DNA of 64,000 bases from Pseudophaeobacter arcticus DSM 23566 (GCF_000473205.1 NZ_KI421507.1:2285302-2349301); one strand, 5' to 3'; positions 54,752 to 63,180 are shown, counted from the first letter of the stretch. Made by a program: numbers and translations. Notes: generated by a model from the letters alone, not told the origin.

Positions 54752-56038
54752 ATGCAGAGCGAGTATATCCTGCGCGGACATGTGCTGTCCTTTACCACCT
54801 CGCCCTTTGCGGCGGCCGCGCCCGAGGAGGCGGTGCAGATCAGCGCCGCCGTGGCGCTGGCCCGGGGGCGGGTTGTCGGCTGTGGCAGCTTTGAGGACAT
54901 GCAGGCCCTGCAGCCACAGGCCGAGGTGATCGACCACGGGGCCAAGCTGATCCTGGCCGGCTTTGTGGATGCCCATGTGCATTACCCGCAGACCGCCATT
55001 ATCGCCAGCTGGGGCAAGCGGCTGATCGACTGGTTGAACAGCTACACCTTCCCCGAAGAAATGCGTTTTGGCGACGCCGCCTATGCCCAGGAGATCGCCG
55101 AACGTTATCTGGATCTGACCCAGGCCAATGGCACCACCACGGTCTGCAGCTTTGCCACCATCCACCCCGAAAGCGTCGATGCCTTCTTTGGTGCTGCACA
55201 GGCCCGTGGCCAAAGGGTGGTCACCGGCAAGACCTGCATGGATCGCAACGCACCCACGGGGCTGCGCGATACCGCCCAGTCCGCCTATGACGACAGCAAG
55301 GCGCTGATTCAGCGCTGGCACGGAGTTGACCGGCTGGAATATGCCATCACCCCCCGGTTTTCCCCGACCTCCACGCCTGAGCAGCTAGAGGCCATGGGGG
55401 CGCTCTGGTCCGAACACCCCGAATGCCTGATGCAAACCCACCTGAGCGAACAGCTTGACGAGATCGAATGGGTCAAATCCCTGTTCCCCCAGGCGCGGGA
55501 CTATCTGGATACCTACGAAGAATTTGGCCTGCTTGGCGCCCGTGGTTTGTATGGCCACGCCATCCACCTGGAAGAGCGTGAACGCCACCGGCTGCGCGAA
55601 TACGGCGCCGCATTGGTGCATTGTCCCACCTCAAACACCTTTATTGGCTCTGGCCTGTTCGACATGGACGGGTTGATGGCCGAAGGCCAGCGCATTGGTC
55701 TGGCAACAGACACCGGCGGCGGCTCCAGCTTTTCGATGCTGCGCACCATGGCCGCCGCCTATGAGATCGGCCAGTTGCGTGGTCGCCCGCTCCATGCCGC
55801 AGAGCTGATCTGGCTGGCCACCCAGGGCTCCGCCACCGCATTGCGCATGGAGGACAAGATTGGCAATATCGCCCCCGGAATGGAGGCGGATCTGGTAGTG
55901 CTGGACCTTGCCTCTACCCCTGCCATTGCCCAGCGCAGCGCCCGTGCTGGCGACCTCTGGGAGGCGGTGTTCCCAACCCTGATGATGGGGGACGACCGCG
56001 CCATATCCGAGGTCTGGATCAGCGGCCTGCGTCAGTAG
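54752..56038 (+). CDS. guaD: Guanine deaminase
   Basis: A 428-residue amidohydrolase converting guanine to xanthine. Metal ligands are VDAHVHYPQ, THLSEQLDEIEWVKSLFP, YGHAIHLEERE and the aspartate in ATDTGGGSSFSML. HCPTSNTFIGSGLFDMDGL is the guanine deaminase signature. Convergent with the 8-oxoguanine deaminase gene, so the two salvage enzymes share a locus but not an operon. Confidence 0.95.
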   Translation: MQSEYILRGHVLSFTTSPFAAAAPEEAVQISAAVALARGRVVGCGSFEDMQALQPQAEVIDHGAKLILAGFVDAHVHYPQTAIIASWGKRLIDWLNSYTFPEEMRFGDAAYAQEIAERYLDLTQANGTTTVCSFATIHPESVDAFFGAAQARGQRVVTGKTCMDRNAPTGLRDTAQSAYDDSKALIQRWHGVDRLEYAITPRFSPTSTPEQLEAMGALWSEHPECLMQTHLSEQLDEIEWVKSLFPQARDYLDTYEEFGLLGARGLYGHAIHLEERERHRLREYGAALVHCPTSNTFIGSGLFDMDGLMAEGQRIGLATDTGGGSSFSMLRTMAAAYEIGQLRGRPLHAAELIWLATQGSATALRMEDKIGNIAPGMEADLVVLDLASTPAIAQRSARAGDLWEAVFPTLMMGDDRAISEVWISGLRQ

Positions 56039-56273
56039 CCACCTGTTCCTGTTTGGCGGCACAGCGCGGCTCAGCCACCAGCCGCGCAGCACAGCACAGG
56101 CGTCACCTGCCCCTGCAGAAGCTGCAGGCCCCGTGCTGGGCCCGCAGGCCATTCAAGGCCGGTATTGCTGCCGCGCAACCGACAGGTATTTGCAAAATCA
56201 GCGGCTATGCACAGCCTCACCCAGGCAAGAGAGTTGCAAACTGCCCCCTGGCCCAGTCAGTCTTAGCCCCCTG

Positions 56274-57629
56274 TCAGTCGCTGGCCATCAGATGCTCTGC
56301 CAGGCCGCGGTGGCGCTCCAAAAGGACTGGCAGATCCAGTGTGGTCACTTCGCCATTGTCGATCACCTGGCGGCCCTCCACAAACAGGTGTTTGACCTGC
56401 GAAGGCCCCGCCAACAACAGCGCTGCTGGATCCCAACTGCCGCTGGAGCCGACGCCCGAGACATCCCAGATCGCCACATCACCCCGCTTGCCTGTCGCCA
56501 GCCGCCCGCAGTCGGGACGCCCCAGCACATCGGCACCGCCACGGGTGGCAATCTTTAGCGCCTCATAGGGGCTCATGGCGTCAGCCCCCTGGGCCACACG
56601 CTGCAACAGCAATGTCTGGCGCGCCTCCCCCATCAGATTGGCCATATCGTTGCTGGCAGAGCCATCAACCCCCAGCCCCACCGGCACCCCCGCATCCCGC
56701 ATCTGGCGCACCGGCGCGATGCCCGACCCCAGGCGGCAATTGGAACAGGGGCAATGCGCCACCCCGGTACGGCTGCGGGCAAAGAGATCAATCTCCGCCG
56801 GGTTCAGCTTGACACAATGGGCATGCCAGACATCCGGCCCGGTCCAGCCCAGGTCCTCGGCGTATTGGCCGGGACGACAGCCAAACTGGGCCTGTGAATA
56901 TGCGATGTCCTCTTCGTTTTCAGCCAGATGCGTGTGCAACATCACCCCCTTGTCGCGCGCCAGTACAGCCGTGTCGCGCATCAGCTCCCGGCTGACCGAA
57001 AAGGGCGAACAAGGCGCCAGCCCCACCCGGCACATCGCGCCTTCACCGCTATCGTGAAACCCATCCACAACCCGGATCATATCGTTCAGAATGGCCGCCT
57101 CGGCCTCTACCAGATGATCCGGCGGCAACCCGCCATTGCTCTCGCCAATGCTCATGGCACCGCGGGTCGGGTGAAACCGAAGTCCCACCTCGGCAGCGGC
57201 ATGGATGGTATCCTCCAGCCGGGCGCCATTGGGATAGAGGTACAGATGATCCGAGCTCAGCGTGCAGCCAGAAAGGGCCAGTTCAACCAATCCCAACTGA
57301 GCGGAGACAAACATCTCCTCCGGGCCAAAGCGGCTCCAGATTGGATATAGCCGCTGCAACCAGCCAAAGAGCAGCGCATCCTGGGCGCCGGGCACCGCCC
57401 GTGTCAGGTTCTGATAGAGATGATGATGGGTATTGACCAATCCCGGCGTCACAATGCAGCCTTCACCGCGCAACACCTGCCCCCCATAGCCCCGGTCAGT
57501 TGCGGCAAGCCCCTGCCCCACAGCGACAATCACCCCATCGCGGATCAGCACATCCGCCTGGTGAAACACCCGGTCATCATCATCCATTGTCAGGACGGTA
57601 TCGGCATTTTGAATAAGGGTTTCGCCCAT
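56274..57629 (-). CDS. 8-oxoguanine deaminase
   Basis: A 451-residue amidohydrolase of the ATZ/TRZ type. Metal ligands lie in VNTHHHLYQNLTRA, HTHLAENEEDIAY, WHAHCVKL and LGVDGSASND. HCPCSNCRLGSGIAP is the motif I associate with 8-oxoguanine deaminases, which turn 8-oxoguanine into urate. This would remove the oxidised base released by DNA repair. The ATG at 57629 is used; a GTG three codons upstream is an alternative. Confidence 0.87.
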   Translation of the reverse strand: MGETLIQNADTVLTMDDDDRVFHQADVLIRDGVIVAVGQGLAATDRGYGGQVLRGEGCIVTPGLVNTHHHLYQNLTRAVPGAQDALLFGWLQRLYPIWSRFGPEEMFVSAQLGLVELALSGCTLSSDHLYLYPNGARLEDTIHAAAEVGLRFHPTRGAMSIGESNGGLPPDHLVEAEAAILNDMIRVVDGFHDSGEGAMCRVGLAPCSPFSVSRELMRDTAVLARDKGVMLHTHLAENEEDIAYSQAQFGCRPGQYAEDLGWTGPDVWHAHCVKLNPAEIDLFARSRTGVAHCPCSNCRLGSGIAPVRQMRDAGVPVGLGVDGSASNDMANLMGEARQTLLLQRVAQGADAMSPYEALKIATRGGADVLGRPDCGRLATGKRGDVAIWDVSGVGSSGSWDPAALLLAGPSQVKHLFVEGRQVIDNGEVTTLDLPVLLERHRGLAEHLMASD

Positions 57630-57822
57630 AAAGCACACTCCATTTAGGCCCGACTCGGTTCATGGAGCTGCAAGGAGGCCGACAGAGAACGGGCAAAGGA
57701 CTCGGCCTGTGCCAGAATCTACCCCAGACCAGGCAATTGTCTCAAGCCTGAAAACCAGCGAAGGCCAGCCCCCTGGATTTCATATTTCCCAAAATATTTC
57801 GGGGCGCGGCTGCAGTGCTGCG

Positions 57823-57835
57823 GGGGCAAAGCCCC
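57823..57835 (-). terminator. Short hairpin and composite 3' element after hisN
   Basis: GGGGC and GCCCC enclose AAA, 12 bases after the hisN-like stop on the minus strand, followed by CGCCCCGAAATATTTTGGG. The combination of a GGGGC/GCCCC hairpin with CCCCGAAnnTATTTT recurs after pccB at 26.77 kb. Confidence 0.5.
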
Positions 57836-57847
57836 ACGGGCTCTGCC

Positions 57848-58660
57848 TTAGTCTTGCCAGTTCAGCAGTTGAATGGCCGCCGCGTGCAATTCCGGTGTCG
57901 CAGCAGCCAGCGCCCGCCCGCCCGCATGGACCGGCCCGCCCTGCCAATCCGTGACCAGGCCTCCTGCCGCCTCAATCACCGCAATGGGCGCCTGAATATC
58001 ATAGGCGTTGAGCCCCGCCTCGATCACCAGATCAATCTGGCCGGCAGCCAGCAGGGCATAGGCGTAGCAATCCATACCGTAGCGGGTCAGCTTGACCTGT
58101 TGCGCCACGCGTTCAAAGCCTGCGCGCTCTGCTGCGCTGCCAACTTCCGGAAAGGTGGTGAACAAAGTCGCCTGGCTCAGATCCTGTGTTGCGCGGGTTT
58201 TTAAATCCTTACGCCCCATAGGCCCGGTCATTTCAGCCACTGCGGCCATGTCAGCCAGCGCAGCGCTGCCAGAGAACCGTTCAGCGGTATAGGGCTGATC
58301 AATCACCCCCAGAATGGGTCCCGCGTCTTCCGACAGGGCAATCAAAACGCCCCAGGTCGGGGTGCCGCTGATAAAGCCACGGGTGCCATCAATGGGGTCC
58401 AGCACCCAGGTGCGTCCCGAAGTGCCCGCCTTGGCCGGGAACTCCTCGCCCAGAATACCATCCTGTGGCCGCAACTCGGCCAGCAGGGCCCGCATCGTTT
58501 CCTCTGCAGCGCGATCAGCAACCGTCACCGGATCAAACCCCTCGCTCAGCTTGTTCTCCGCCCCAAGATCGCTGCTGCGAAAATACGGCAGGATCACCGC
58601 TCCGGCGGCATCAGCCAATTGGTGCGCAACCTGCATGTCGCTCAAAGCTGTCTGTGTCAT
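57848..58660 (-). CDS. hisN: Inositol monophosphatase family, histidinol-phosphatase-like
   Basis: A 270-residue Mg2+-dependent phosphatase. The metal site is GEEFPAKAG (Glu ligand) with WVLDPIDGTRGFISGTPTWG, and the third ligand is in GLNAYDIQAPIAVIEAAGG. The FISGTPTWG loop fits the HisN group that dephosphorylates histidinol phosphate, but inositol or other sugar phosphates are possible. Standard length; transcribed with no close upstream neighbour. Confidence 0.8.
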   Translation of the reverse strand: MTQTALSDMQVAHQLADAAGAVILPYFRSSDLGAENKLSEGFDPVTVADRAAEETMRALLAELRPQDGILGEEFPAKAGTSGRTWVLDPIDGTRGFISGTPTWGVLIALSEDAGPILGVIDQPYTAERFSGSAALADMAAVAEMTGPMGRKDLKTRATQDLSQATLFTTFPEVGSAAERAGFERVAQQVKLTRYGMDCYAYALLAAGQIDLVIEAGLNAYDIQAPIAVIEAAGGLVTDWQGGPVHAGGRALAAATPELHAAAIQLLNWQD

Positions 58661-58786
58661 CTATCCACCTGAAATACGTTTATCTGCAATACTCGGGCCT
58701 CAGAACAGCCCAGCAAAGCAGCCATGCCTACCCTGCCATACCCTACCAGCCATGCCCAACCAGTTAGGCCAAATCAGTCATGCAAA

Positions 58787-58814
58787 AACCGGTGCCACTC
58801 TCGTGGCGCCGGTT
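58787..58814 (-). terminator. Terminator of the XRE regulator gene
   Basis: AACCGGTGCCAC (58787-58798) pairs with GTGGCGCCGGTT (58803-58814) with one G-T wobble, loop TCTC; on the minus strand it is followed by a T run. It begins 76 bases after the regulator stop. Confidence 0.82.
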
Positions 58815-58889
58815 CAAGCAAAATATGCAACAGCCTTGGATCTTGCAGCCACTGGGCCGCCTCAGGCAAAGAGCATCAGGCCGGGAAGA

Positions 58890-59258
58890 TTAAGCAACGT
58901 CACTCAGAACGCGGGCCAGTTCAAACAGGCGCCGACGCTGGTTTTCCGGGATCGCATAGTAAGAGCGCACCAGATCCAGAGCCTCTTTGTCGCCCATCAG
59001 ATCGTCAGGTACTGCGGATTTTCCGCCAGACTTGCTCTCTTCATCCAGCCCTTCAAAGAAAAAGCTGACGGGAACATCCATCGCATCCGATATGTCCCAG
59101 AGCCGGGAAGCGCTAACACGGTTTGCTCCGGTTTCGTATTTCTGGATCTGCTGGAACTTGATGCCGACCTGCTCGGCCAGCTGTTGTTGAGTTTTACCAA
59201 TAAGCCACCGACGGTGACGGATACGCTTACCAACATGAACATCTACAGGATGAGCCAT
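58890..59258 (-). CDS. XRE-family transcriptional regulator
   Basis: A 122-residue protein with a helix-turn-helix at about residues 9-64 (GKRIRHRRWLIGKTQQQLAEQ, GIKFQQIQKYETGANRVSASRLW) and a C-terminal helical tail ending YYAIPENQRRRLFELARVL. Such single-domain regulators are widespread in alphaproteobacteria, sometimes acting in cell-cycle or stress control; target genes are unknown here. Confidence 0.85.
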   Translation of the reverse strand: MAHPVDVHVGKRIRHRRWLIGKTQQQLAEQVGIKFQQIQKYETGANRVSASRLWDISDAMDVPVSFFFEGLDEESKSGGKSAVPDDLMGDKEALDLVRSYYAIPENQRRRLFELARVLSDVA

Positions 59259-59608
59259 TCGCTATCTCCTAGTTAATCAAAAAACCCCTGCCCGGATACG
59301 GCATCGTATTTCAGCAGCAGCGCGTAGTGTTCAAACCATCCGCCACCAGTGACATACTCAACCATCACGATCAGAGCTCAACCTCAGCTCCAACAGTAAG
59401 ACCTTCGCAGTTGAATTCAAGCCTGACACTTCGCCCGCATGCCTACAACGAGGCAAATGTATGATTTCACCTATCATTTTGATGGGGTTATATATACTTT
59501 TGGATACCTATTTATGCCTCCCCATAAATAGCGAGGTGCAAAAAATGTCACGGATGCGCTGGTTCAACGGCGAATCACCCGCCCACAGGAAGAAAGACGG
59601 ACAAAAAC
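59259..59608. other. 350-bp divergent control region
   Basis: The spacer between the divergent XRE regulator and quinone oxidoreductase genes is AT-richer than its surroundings. It contains a hairpin at 59508-59531 and the T/A-rich stretch TTATATATAC near 59489, a possible promoter. No gene is supported. Confidence 0.6.
59508..59531 (+). promoter_or_regulatory. Inverted repeat upstream of the quinone oxidoreductase gene
   Basis: CTATTTATG (59508-59516) pairs exactly with CATAAATAG (59523-59531) around CCTCCC. It lies 78 bases before the start and could be an operator or a leader hairpin. Confidence 0.5.
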
Positions 59609-60565
59609 ATGCTGGCCTATCGCATCAACAGTTTCGGCACTCCTCCCCTCCTCGAAGAGATCGCCAGCCCCTCCCCCGCGGCGCATGAGGTCAAGATCAG
59701 GATCCGGGCCTGCGGGCTCAACTTCGCGGATTTGCTTTTACAAAAAGGCACATACCAAGACACCCCCGCCCCTCCCTTCACCCCGGGTCTGGAAGCTGCA
59801 GGTGAGGTGATCGACTGTGGTTCATCGGTGGAAAACCTGGCCCCCGGTGACCGGGTTGCGGTGTTTGGTGGTCAGGGTGGTTTGGCTCAGGAAGGTGTCT
59901 TTGATGCGGCCCGTGTTCTCCGCATCCCTGACAGCATGAGTTTTGAGGATGCCGCAGCCTTGCAGATCGCCTATGGCACCAGTCACGTTGCACTGGACCA
60001 TTGCGCAGGCCTGCAGCCAGGAGAGACCCTTTTGGTCACCGGCGCTGCCGGCGGCGTCGGATTGACGGCGGTTGAGATCGGTAAGCTGATGGGCGCCCGT
60101 GTCATTGCCCATGCACGTGGAGCGGGAAAATTGGAGGTTGCACGGGCTGCAGGCGCGGATCACCTGATTGACGCAAATGCGGACCTGCGCGGCCAAGTCA
60201 AATCCTTTGGCGGTGCGGATGTGGTTTATGATGCGGTGGGCGGAGATGTCTGGAAGGCCGCCTTTCGTGCCACCAACCCCGGAGGCCGGTTGTTGCCTAT
60301 TGGTTTTGCCAGTGGTGAGGTACCGCAAATCCCTGCAAACCATCTGCTGGTCAAGAACCTCACCGTAATCGGGTTTTACATCGGCGGGTATATGAAGTCC
60401 CACCCAGAGGTAATCCAACGCTCGCTGTCGACCTTGATGGAATGGCACAGCGCCGGTCGCATCTCGCCCCATATCAGCCATGTTCTGCCGCTTGCGCAGG
60501 TCGACGAAGGCATGGAACTGCTGCGCAGCCGGGCCTCAACCGGCAAAGTGGTGATCACCCCCTGA
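59609..60565 (+). CDS. Zinc-free NADPH:quinone oxidoreductase family protein
   Basis: A 318-residue member of the medium-chain dehydrogenase family. CGLNFADLLLQKGTY and PFTPGLEAAGEVIDCG (residues about 36-70) form the substrate half, VTGAAGGVGLTAVEIGKLMGA (about 143-163) the NADP fold. Structural-zinc cysteines are absent, as in quinone oxidoreductases. Substrate unknown. Followed by a clear terminator. Confidence 0.9.
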   Translation: MLAYRINSFGTPPLLEEIASPSPAAHEVKIRIRACGLNFADLLLQKGTYQDTPAPPFTPGLEAAGEVIDCGSSVENLAPGDRVAVFGGQGGLAQEGVFDAARVLRIPDSMSFEDAAALQIAYGTSHVALDHCAGLQPGETLLVTGAAGGVGLTAVEIGKLMGARVIAHARGAGKLEVARAAGADHLIDANADLRGQVKSFGGADVVYDAVGGDVWKAAFRATNPGGRLLPIGFASGEVPQIPANHLLVKNLTVIGFYIGGYMKSHPEVIQRSLSTLMEWHSAGRISPHISHVLPLAQVDEGMELLRSRASTGKVVITP

Positions 60566-60707
60566 ACGCTCCCGAGCGGCCAGACAGCCAAGCCCGGCCA
60601 TTGCGGGCAGAGCTCCCAAAGAAATACAGAGCTTCCAAAGGAATGAGGTGCCCTCCCTGGGGCGCGTGCATAGAAATTCTGCGCAACGCACAGCAATAGG
60701 GGCAGCA

Positions 60708-60736
60708 AAAAGGGGCAGCGCCTTGCTGCCCCTTTT
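60708..60736. terminator. Bidirectional terminator
   Basis: AAAAGGGGCAGC (60708-60719) pairs with GCTGCCCCTTTT (60725-60736), loop GCCTT. It lies between convergent quinone oxidoreductase and LysR genes. Confidence 0.9.
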
Positions 60737-60819
60737 GTATTTCCATCGCTTTCTGCCCGCGCTGTGACACTCGCGCCTCTACTCAGACTGTAACGGCCTG
60801 CCGCCAACAGGTCCCCAGA

Positions 60820-60855
60820 TTAGCCAGTCGCTTAGCCAGTCGTTTAGCCAGTCGC
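60820..60855. repeat. 12-bp tandem repeat over a stop codon, three copies
   Basis: TTAGCCAGTCGC, TTAGCCAGTCGT and TTAGCCAGTCGC lie end to end. On the minus strand each is (A/G)CGACTGGCTAA; the first encodes the last three codons and the TAA stop of the LysR gene, and two more in-frame copies, each ending in TAA, follow. Confidence 0.93.
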
Positions 60856-61725
60856 GCGCAGATGAACCGGACGCAGGGCGGAATAGCCCTGGCGGATAAC
60901 CCGGGCGAGATCCCCAACAAAGCTGGCCCTTACACTGTCTGCCCCATAGAGGTTGATATGCTGGATTGGCAGCTCCGGCAGCAGGCCACCATGGTCAATG
61001 GCCTCCTGATGGGCTGGGATTGTCCCCTCCAGCAACACGCCAACCGCCAGATCGGCACTGATTGTTGCCTCCACCGTGCGATCAGATTCGCTATCCACCG
61101 CCATATCCCATTCAGTCCCAACCTCATCCAGCTTTGCCGTGGCCACCGGGCGAAAGATGCAGGCCCGGCAAAACCCCAGCCGCAGGGGCTTTTGCCGCCA
61201 GGCAGAGCCATTCGGCGCGCCAACCCAGCGCAGGGGCATCTCGTGGATGGTTTCCCCGCCCTCGCTGGCGCCGCTTTCGGTGGTCAGAATAAGGTCGTAA
61301 GTGCCCTTGGCAAAGCCGGCCTTCAAATCACGTGTGTTTGAGGTCACCAGATTGACATTCACCCGCGGGAAACTGGCATTGAAGCGCTGCAACACCTGCG
61401 GAATGACCGGGTAGACCACATCATGGGGCACCCCCAGCACCACCTCGCCTTCATAGGCTTGGTCCGTCAAACGCCCTATGACCTCATCGTTCAGGGCAAC
61501 CATACGCCGGGCATACCCCAACAGCTGTTCCCCCGAGGGAGTCAAAGCGATGGTCCGTCCCGAGCGATCCAACAGCGCCAGTCCCAGAAGCTCTTCCAAC
61601 CGCTTGAGCTGCATTGAGACCGCCGACTGGGTCAGATGCAAAAACCCAGCCGCCCGCGTTACGCCGCCATAATCCGCCACAGCAACAAAAGACCGTAGCG
61701 TGGTGATATCCAAATTACGTGCCAT
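60844..61725 (-). CDS. LysR-family transcriptional regulator
   Basis: A 293-residue regulator with a winged helix-turn-helix (residues about 20-50: GGVTRAAGFLHLTQSAVSMQLKRLEELLG) and an effector domain with VVLGVPHDVVYPVIPQVLQRF and a central cysteine pair in GFCRACIF, which could be redox- or metal-sensitive. AGGAG precedes the ATG at 61725. It ends RATG and then a triplicated 12-bp unit repeats the stop. Divergent from a DUF1127 gene, its likely target. Confidence 0.9.
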   Translation of the reverse strand: MARNLDITTLRSFVAVADYGGVTRAAGFLHLTQSAVSMQLKRLEELLGLALLDRSGRTIALTPSGEQLLGYARRMVALNDEVIGRLTDQAYEGEVVLGVPHDVVYPVIPQVLQRFNASFPRVNVNLVTSNTRDLKAGFAKGTYDLILTTESGASEGGETIHEMPLRWVGAPNGSAWRQKPLRLGFCRACIFRPVATAKLDEVGTEWDMAVDSESDRTVEATISADLAVGVLLEGTIPAHQEAIDHGGLLPELPIQHINLYGADSVRASFVGDLARVIRQGYSALRPVHLRATG

Positions 61726-61734
61726 CACAACTCC

Positions 61735-61749
61735 TGATGTGTTTCATCA
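61735..61749. promoter_or_regulatory. LysR-type dyad near the regulator start
   Basis: TGATG-N5-CATCA occupies 61735-61749, overlapping the 5' leader of the LysR gene. A second arrangement, CATCA-N7-TGATG, lies at 61790-61806, closer to the DUF1127 gene. Confidence 0.45.
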
Positions 61750-61849
61750 AAAACATTCGCTTTCAAAATAGATCATAAGCCCGCATATACATCAACAGAA
61801 ATGATGAAGACCCAAAGACACATCAATCTTTAACGAAAGGACAAGAAAG

Positions 61850-62071
61850 ATGACCTATAGTGCAAACGCCTGCCATTCAGCCCGTGCGATCCCACGCGCC
61901 CGCTTTCGCCTGCTGTCCTTTGTGACAAACCGCCTGGCACTGCTGCACCAGCGGCGCTCCCTGAAAGCCCTGGACGCCCGCGCTCTGGACGATATCGGCA
62001 TCAGCCGCCGCGACGCCCTGCAAGAGGCCGGTCGGTCGGTCTGGGACGCCCCCGAGAGCTGGAAAGACTAA
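61850..62071 (+). CDS. DUF1127 domain protein
   Basis: A 73-residue basic protein. The C-terminal half (RRSLKALDARALDDIGISRRDA) is a DUF1127 domain, found in small alphaproteobacterial proteins linked to phosphate, carbon or RNA regulation. AAGGA precedes the ATG. The divergent LysR gene and shared dyads suggest control by that regulator. A terminator follows at 62165. Confidence 0.87.
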   Translation: MTYSANACHSARAIPRARFRLLSFVTNRLALLHQRRSLKALDARALDDIGISRRDALQEAGRSVWDAPESWKD

Positions 62072-62164
62072 CCAGTTGATCCGACACATCTTGCCTGAAG
62101 CCCGCAGGCAGTTTTGCTCCTCTCAGGCTTGCCAGCCTCGGTTTGATCCAAAAACAACGCCAGC

Positions 62165-62200
62165 AAAAAGACCTGCTCATTTTATGAGGCAGGTCTTTTT
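62165..62200 (+). terminator. Terminator downstream of the DUF1127 gene
   Basis: AAAAAGACCTGC (62165-62176) pairs with GCAGGTCTTTTT (62189-62200), with TCAT/ATGA extending the stem past a bulged G. A weaker hairpin TGCCTG/CAGGCA (62092-62110) precedes it. Confidence 0.88.
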
Positions 62201-62269
62201 ACGTTTTTAACGGGTTTCTCGGCACAGAGCCTTGAACGCTGGGCCAAGACATCCGATATTTAGCGGGAA

Positions 62270-62307
62270 CGCCACCCGGCACACGGCATGCCGAACCGGG
62301 GTCGGCG
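62270..62307 (+). ncRNA. Structured leader, candidate ybhL RNA motif
   Basis: Nested pairs CGCC/GGCG (62270-62273, 62304-62307), CCCGG/CCGGG (62275-62279, 62296-62300) and CGG/CCG (62284-62286, 62291-62293) form a three-tier stem ending 30 bases before a YbhL-family gene. A ybhL RNA motif is known upstream of such genes in alphaproteobacteria; identity with that motif is inferred from position, not from an alignment. Confidence 0.45.
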
Positions 62308-62337
62308 AGGGAGAATTTGGAACGGAGACCATGATAC

Positions 62338-63114
62338 ATGGCACAGTTTGACACTATGAGATCCGCAGCAGGCGTTAGCTCTGCTCGAATCGACGCGGGG
62401 CTGCGCGCCCATATGAATAAGGTCTACGGCACAATGTCGGCAGGCCTGTTTATCACCTTCTTGGCTGCTTGGGCGCTGTCCAATCTGGCAGTGACGTCTG
62501 ATCCATCCAGCGCCACAGTCATGATCGGCGAAGGCAAATTTCTGACCAGCTTTGGCAATGCGATTTACCTGTCGCCGCTGAAATGGGTCATCATGCTGGC
62601 TCCGCTGGCCTTCATCTTTGGCTTTGGCGCCGCCGCTAACCGCATGCCCGCCGCTGGTGTGCAGCTGCTGTTTTACGCCTTTGCCGCCGTCATGGGCCTG
62701 TCGCTCAGCTCGATCTTCCTGGTCTACACCGGCCAGTCGATCATTCAGGTCTTCCTGATCACAGCGATCTCTTTTGCTGGTCTGTCCCTGGTGGGCTACA
62801 CCACCAAAAAGGATCTCAGCGCCATGGGCGCATTCCTGATCATGGGCCTCATCGGTCTGATCGTGGCCTCCATCGTCAACATGTTCATGCAGTCCGGCGC
62901 CGTGGCCTTTGCGATCTCTGTTGTTGGCGTGCTGATCTTTGCGGGTCTCACCGCCTATGACACCCAGAAGATCAAAACCACCTATCTTGAAATGGCCCAT
63001 ACCGGCGATCAGGACTGGCTGGGCAAAGCCGCGATCATGGGCGCGCTGAGCCTCTATCTGGACTTCATCAACCTCTTCGTCATGCTGCTCCAGCTGCTTG
63101 GAAACCGCGATTAA
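62338..63114 (+). CDS. Bax inhibitor-1/YccA (YbhL) family membrane protein
   Basis: A 258-residue protein with seven hydrophobic segments, starting after an N-terminal soluble stretch of about 25 residues (RAHMNKVYGTMSAGLFITFLAAW begins the first). GLTAYDTQKIKTTY and the last helix GALSLYLDFINLFVMLLQLLG are family signatures. BI-1 proteins leak protons or calcium in structural studies; the bacterial role is unclear. A hairpin leader precedes it and a strong terminator follows. Confidence 0.93.
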   Translation: MAQFDTMRSAAGVSSARIDAGLRAHMNKVYGTMSAGLFITFLAAWALSNLAVTSDPSSATVMIGEGKFLTSFGNAIYLSPLKWVIMLAPLAFIFGFGAAANRMPAAGVQLLFYAFAAVMGLSLSSIFLVYTGQSIIQVFLITAISFAGLSLVGYTTKKDLSAMGAFLIMGLIGLIVASIVNMFMQSGAVAFAISVVGVLIFAGLTAYDTQKIKTTYLEMAHTGDQDWLGKAAIMGALSLYLDFINLFVMLLQLLGNRD

Positions 63115-63142
63115 GCGGCACAAACATTCCAAGACCTACAGC

Positions 63143-63180
63143 GAGGGGCGGATCACAACGATCCGCCCCTCTTTGTTTTT
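63143..63180 (+). terminator. Terminator of the YbhL-family gene
   Basis: GAGGGGCGGATC (63143-63154) pairs perfectly with GATCCGCCCCTC (63160-63171), loop ACAAC, followed by TTTGTTTTT. Confidence 0.93.
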
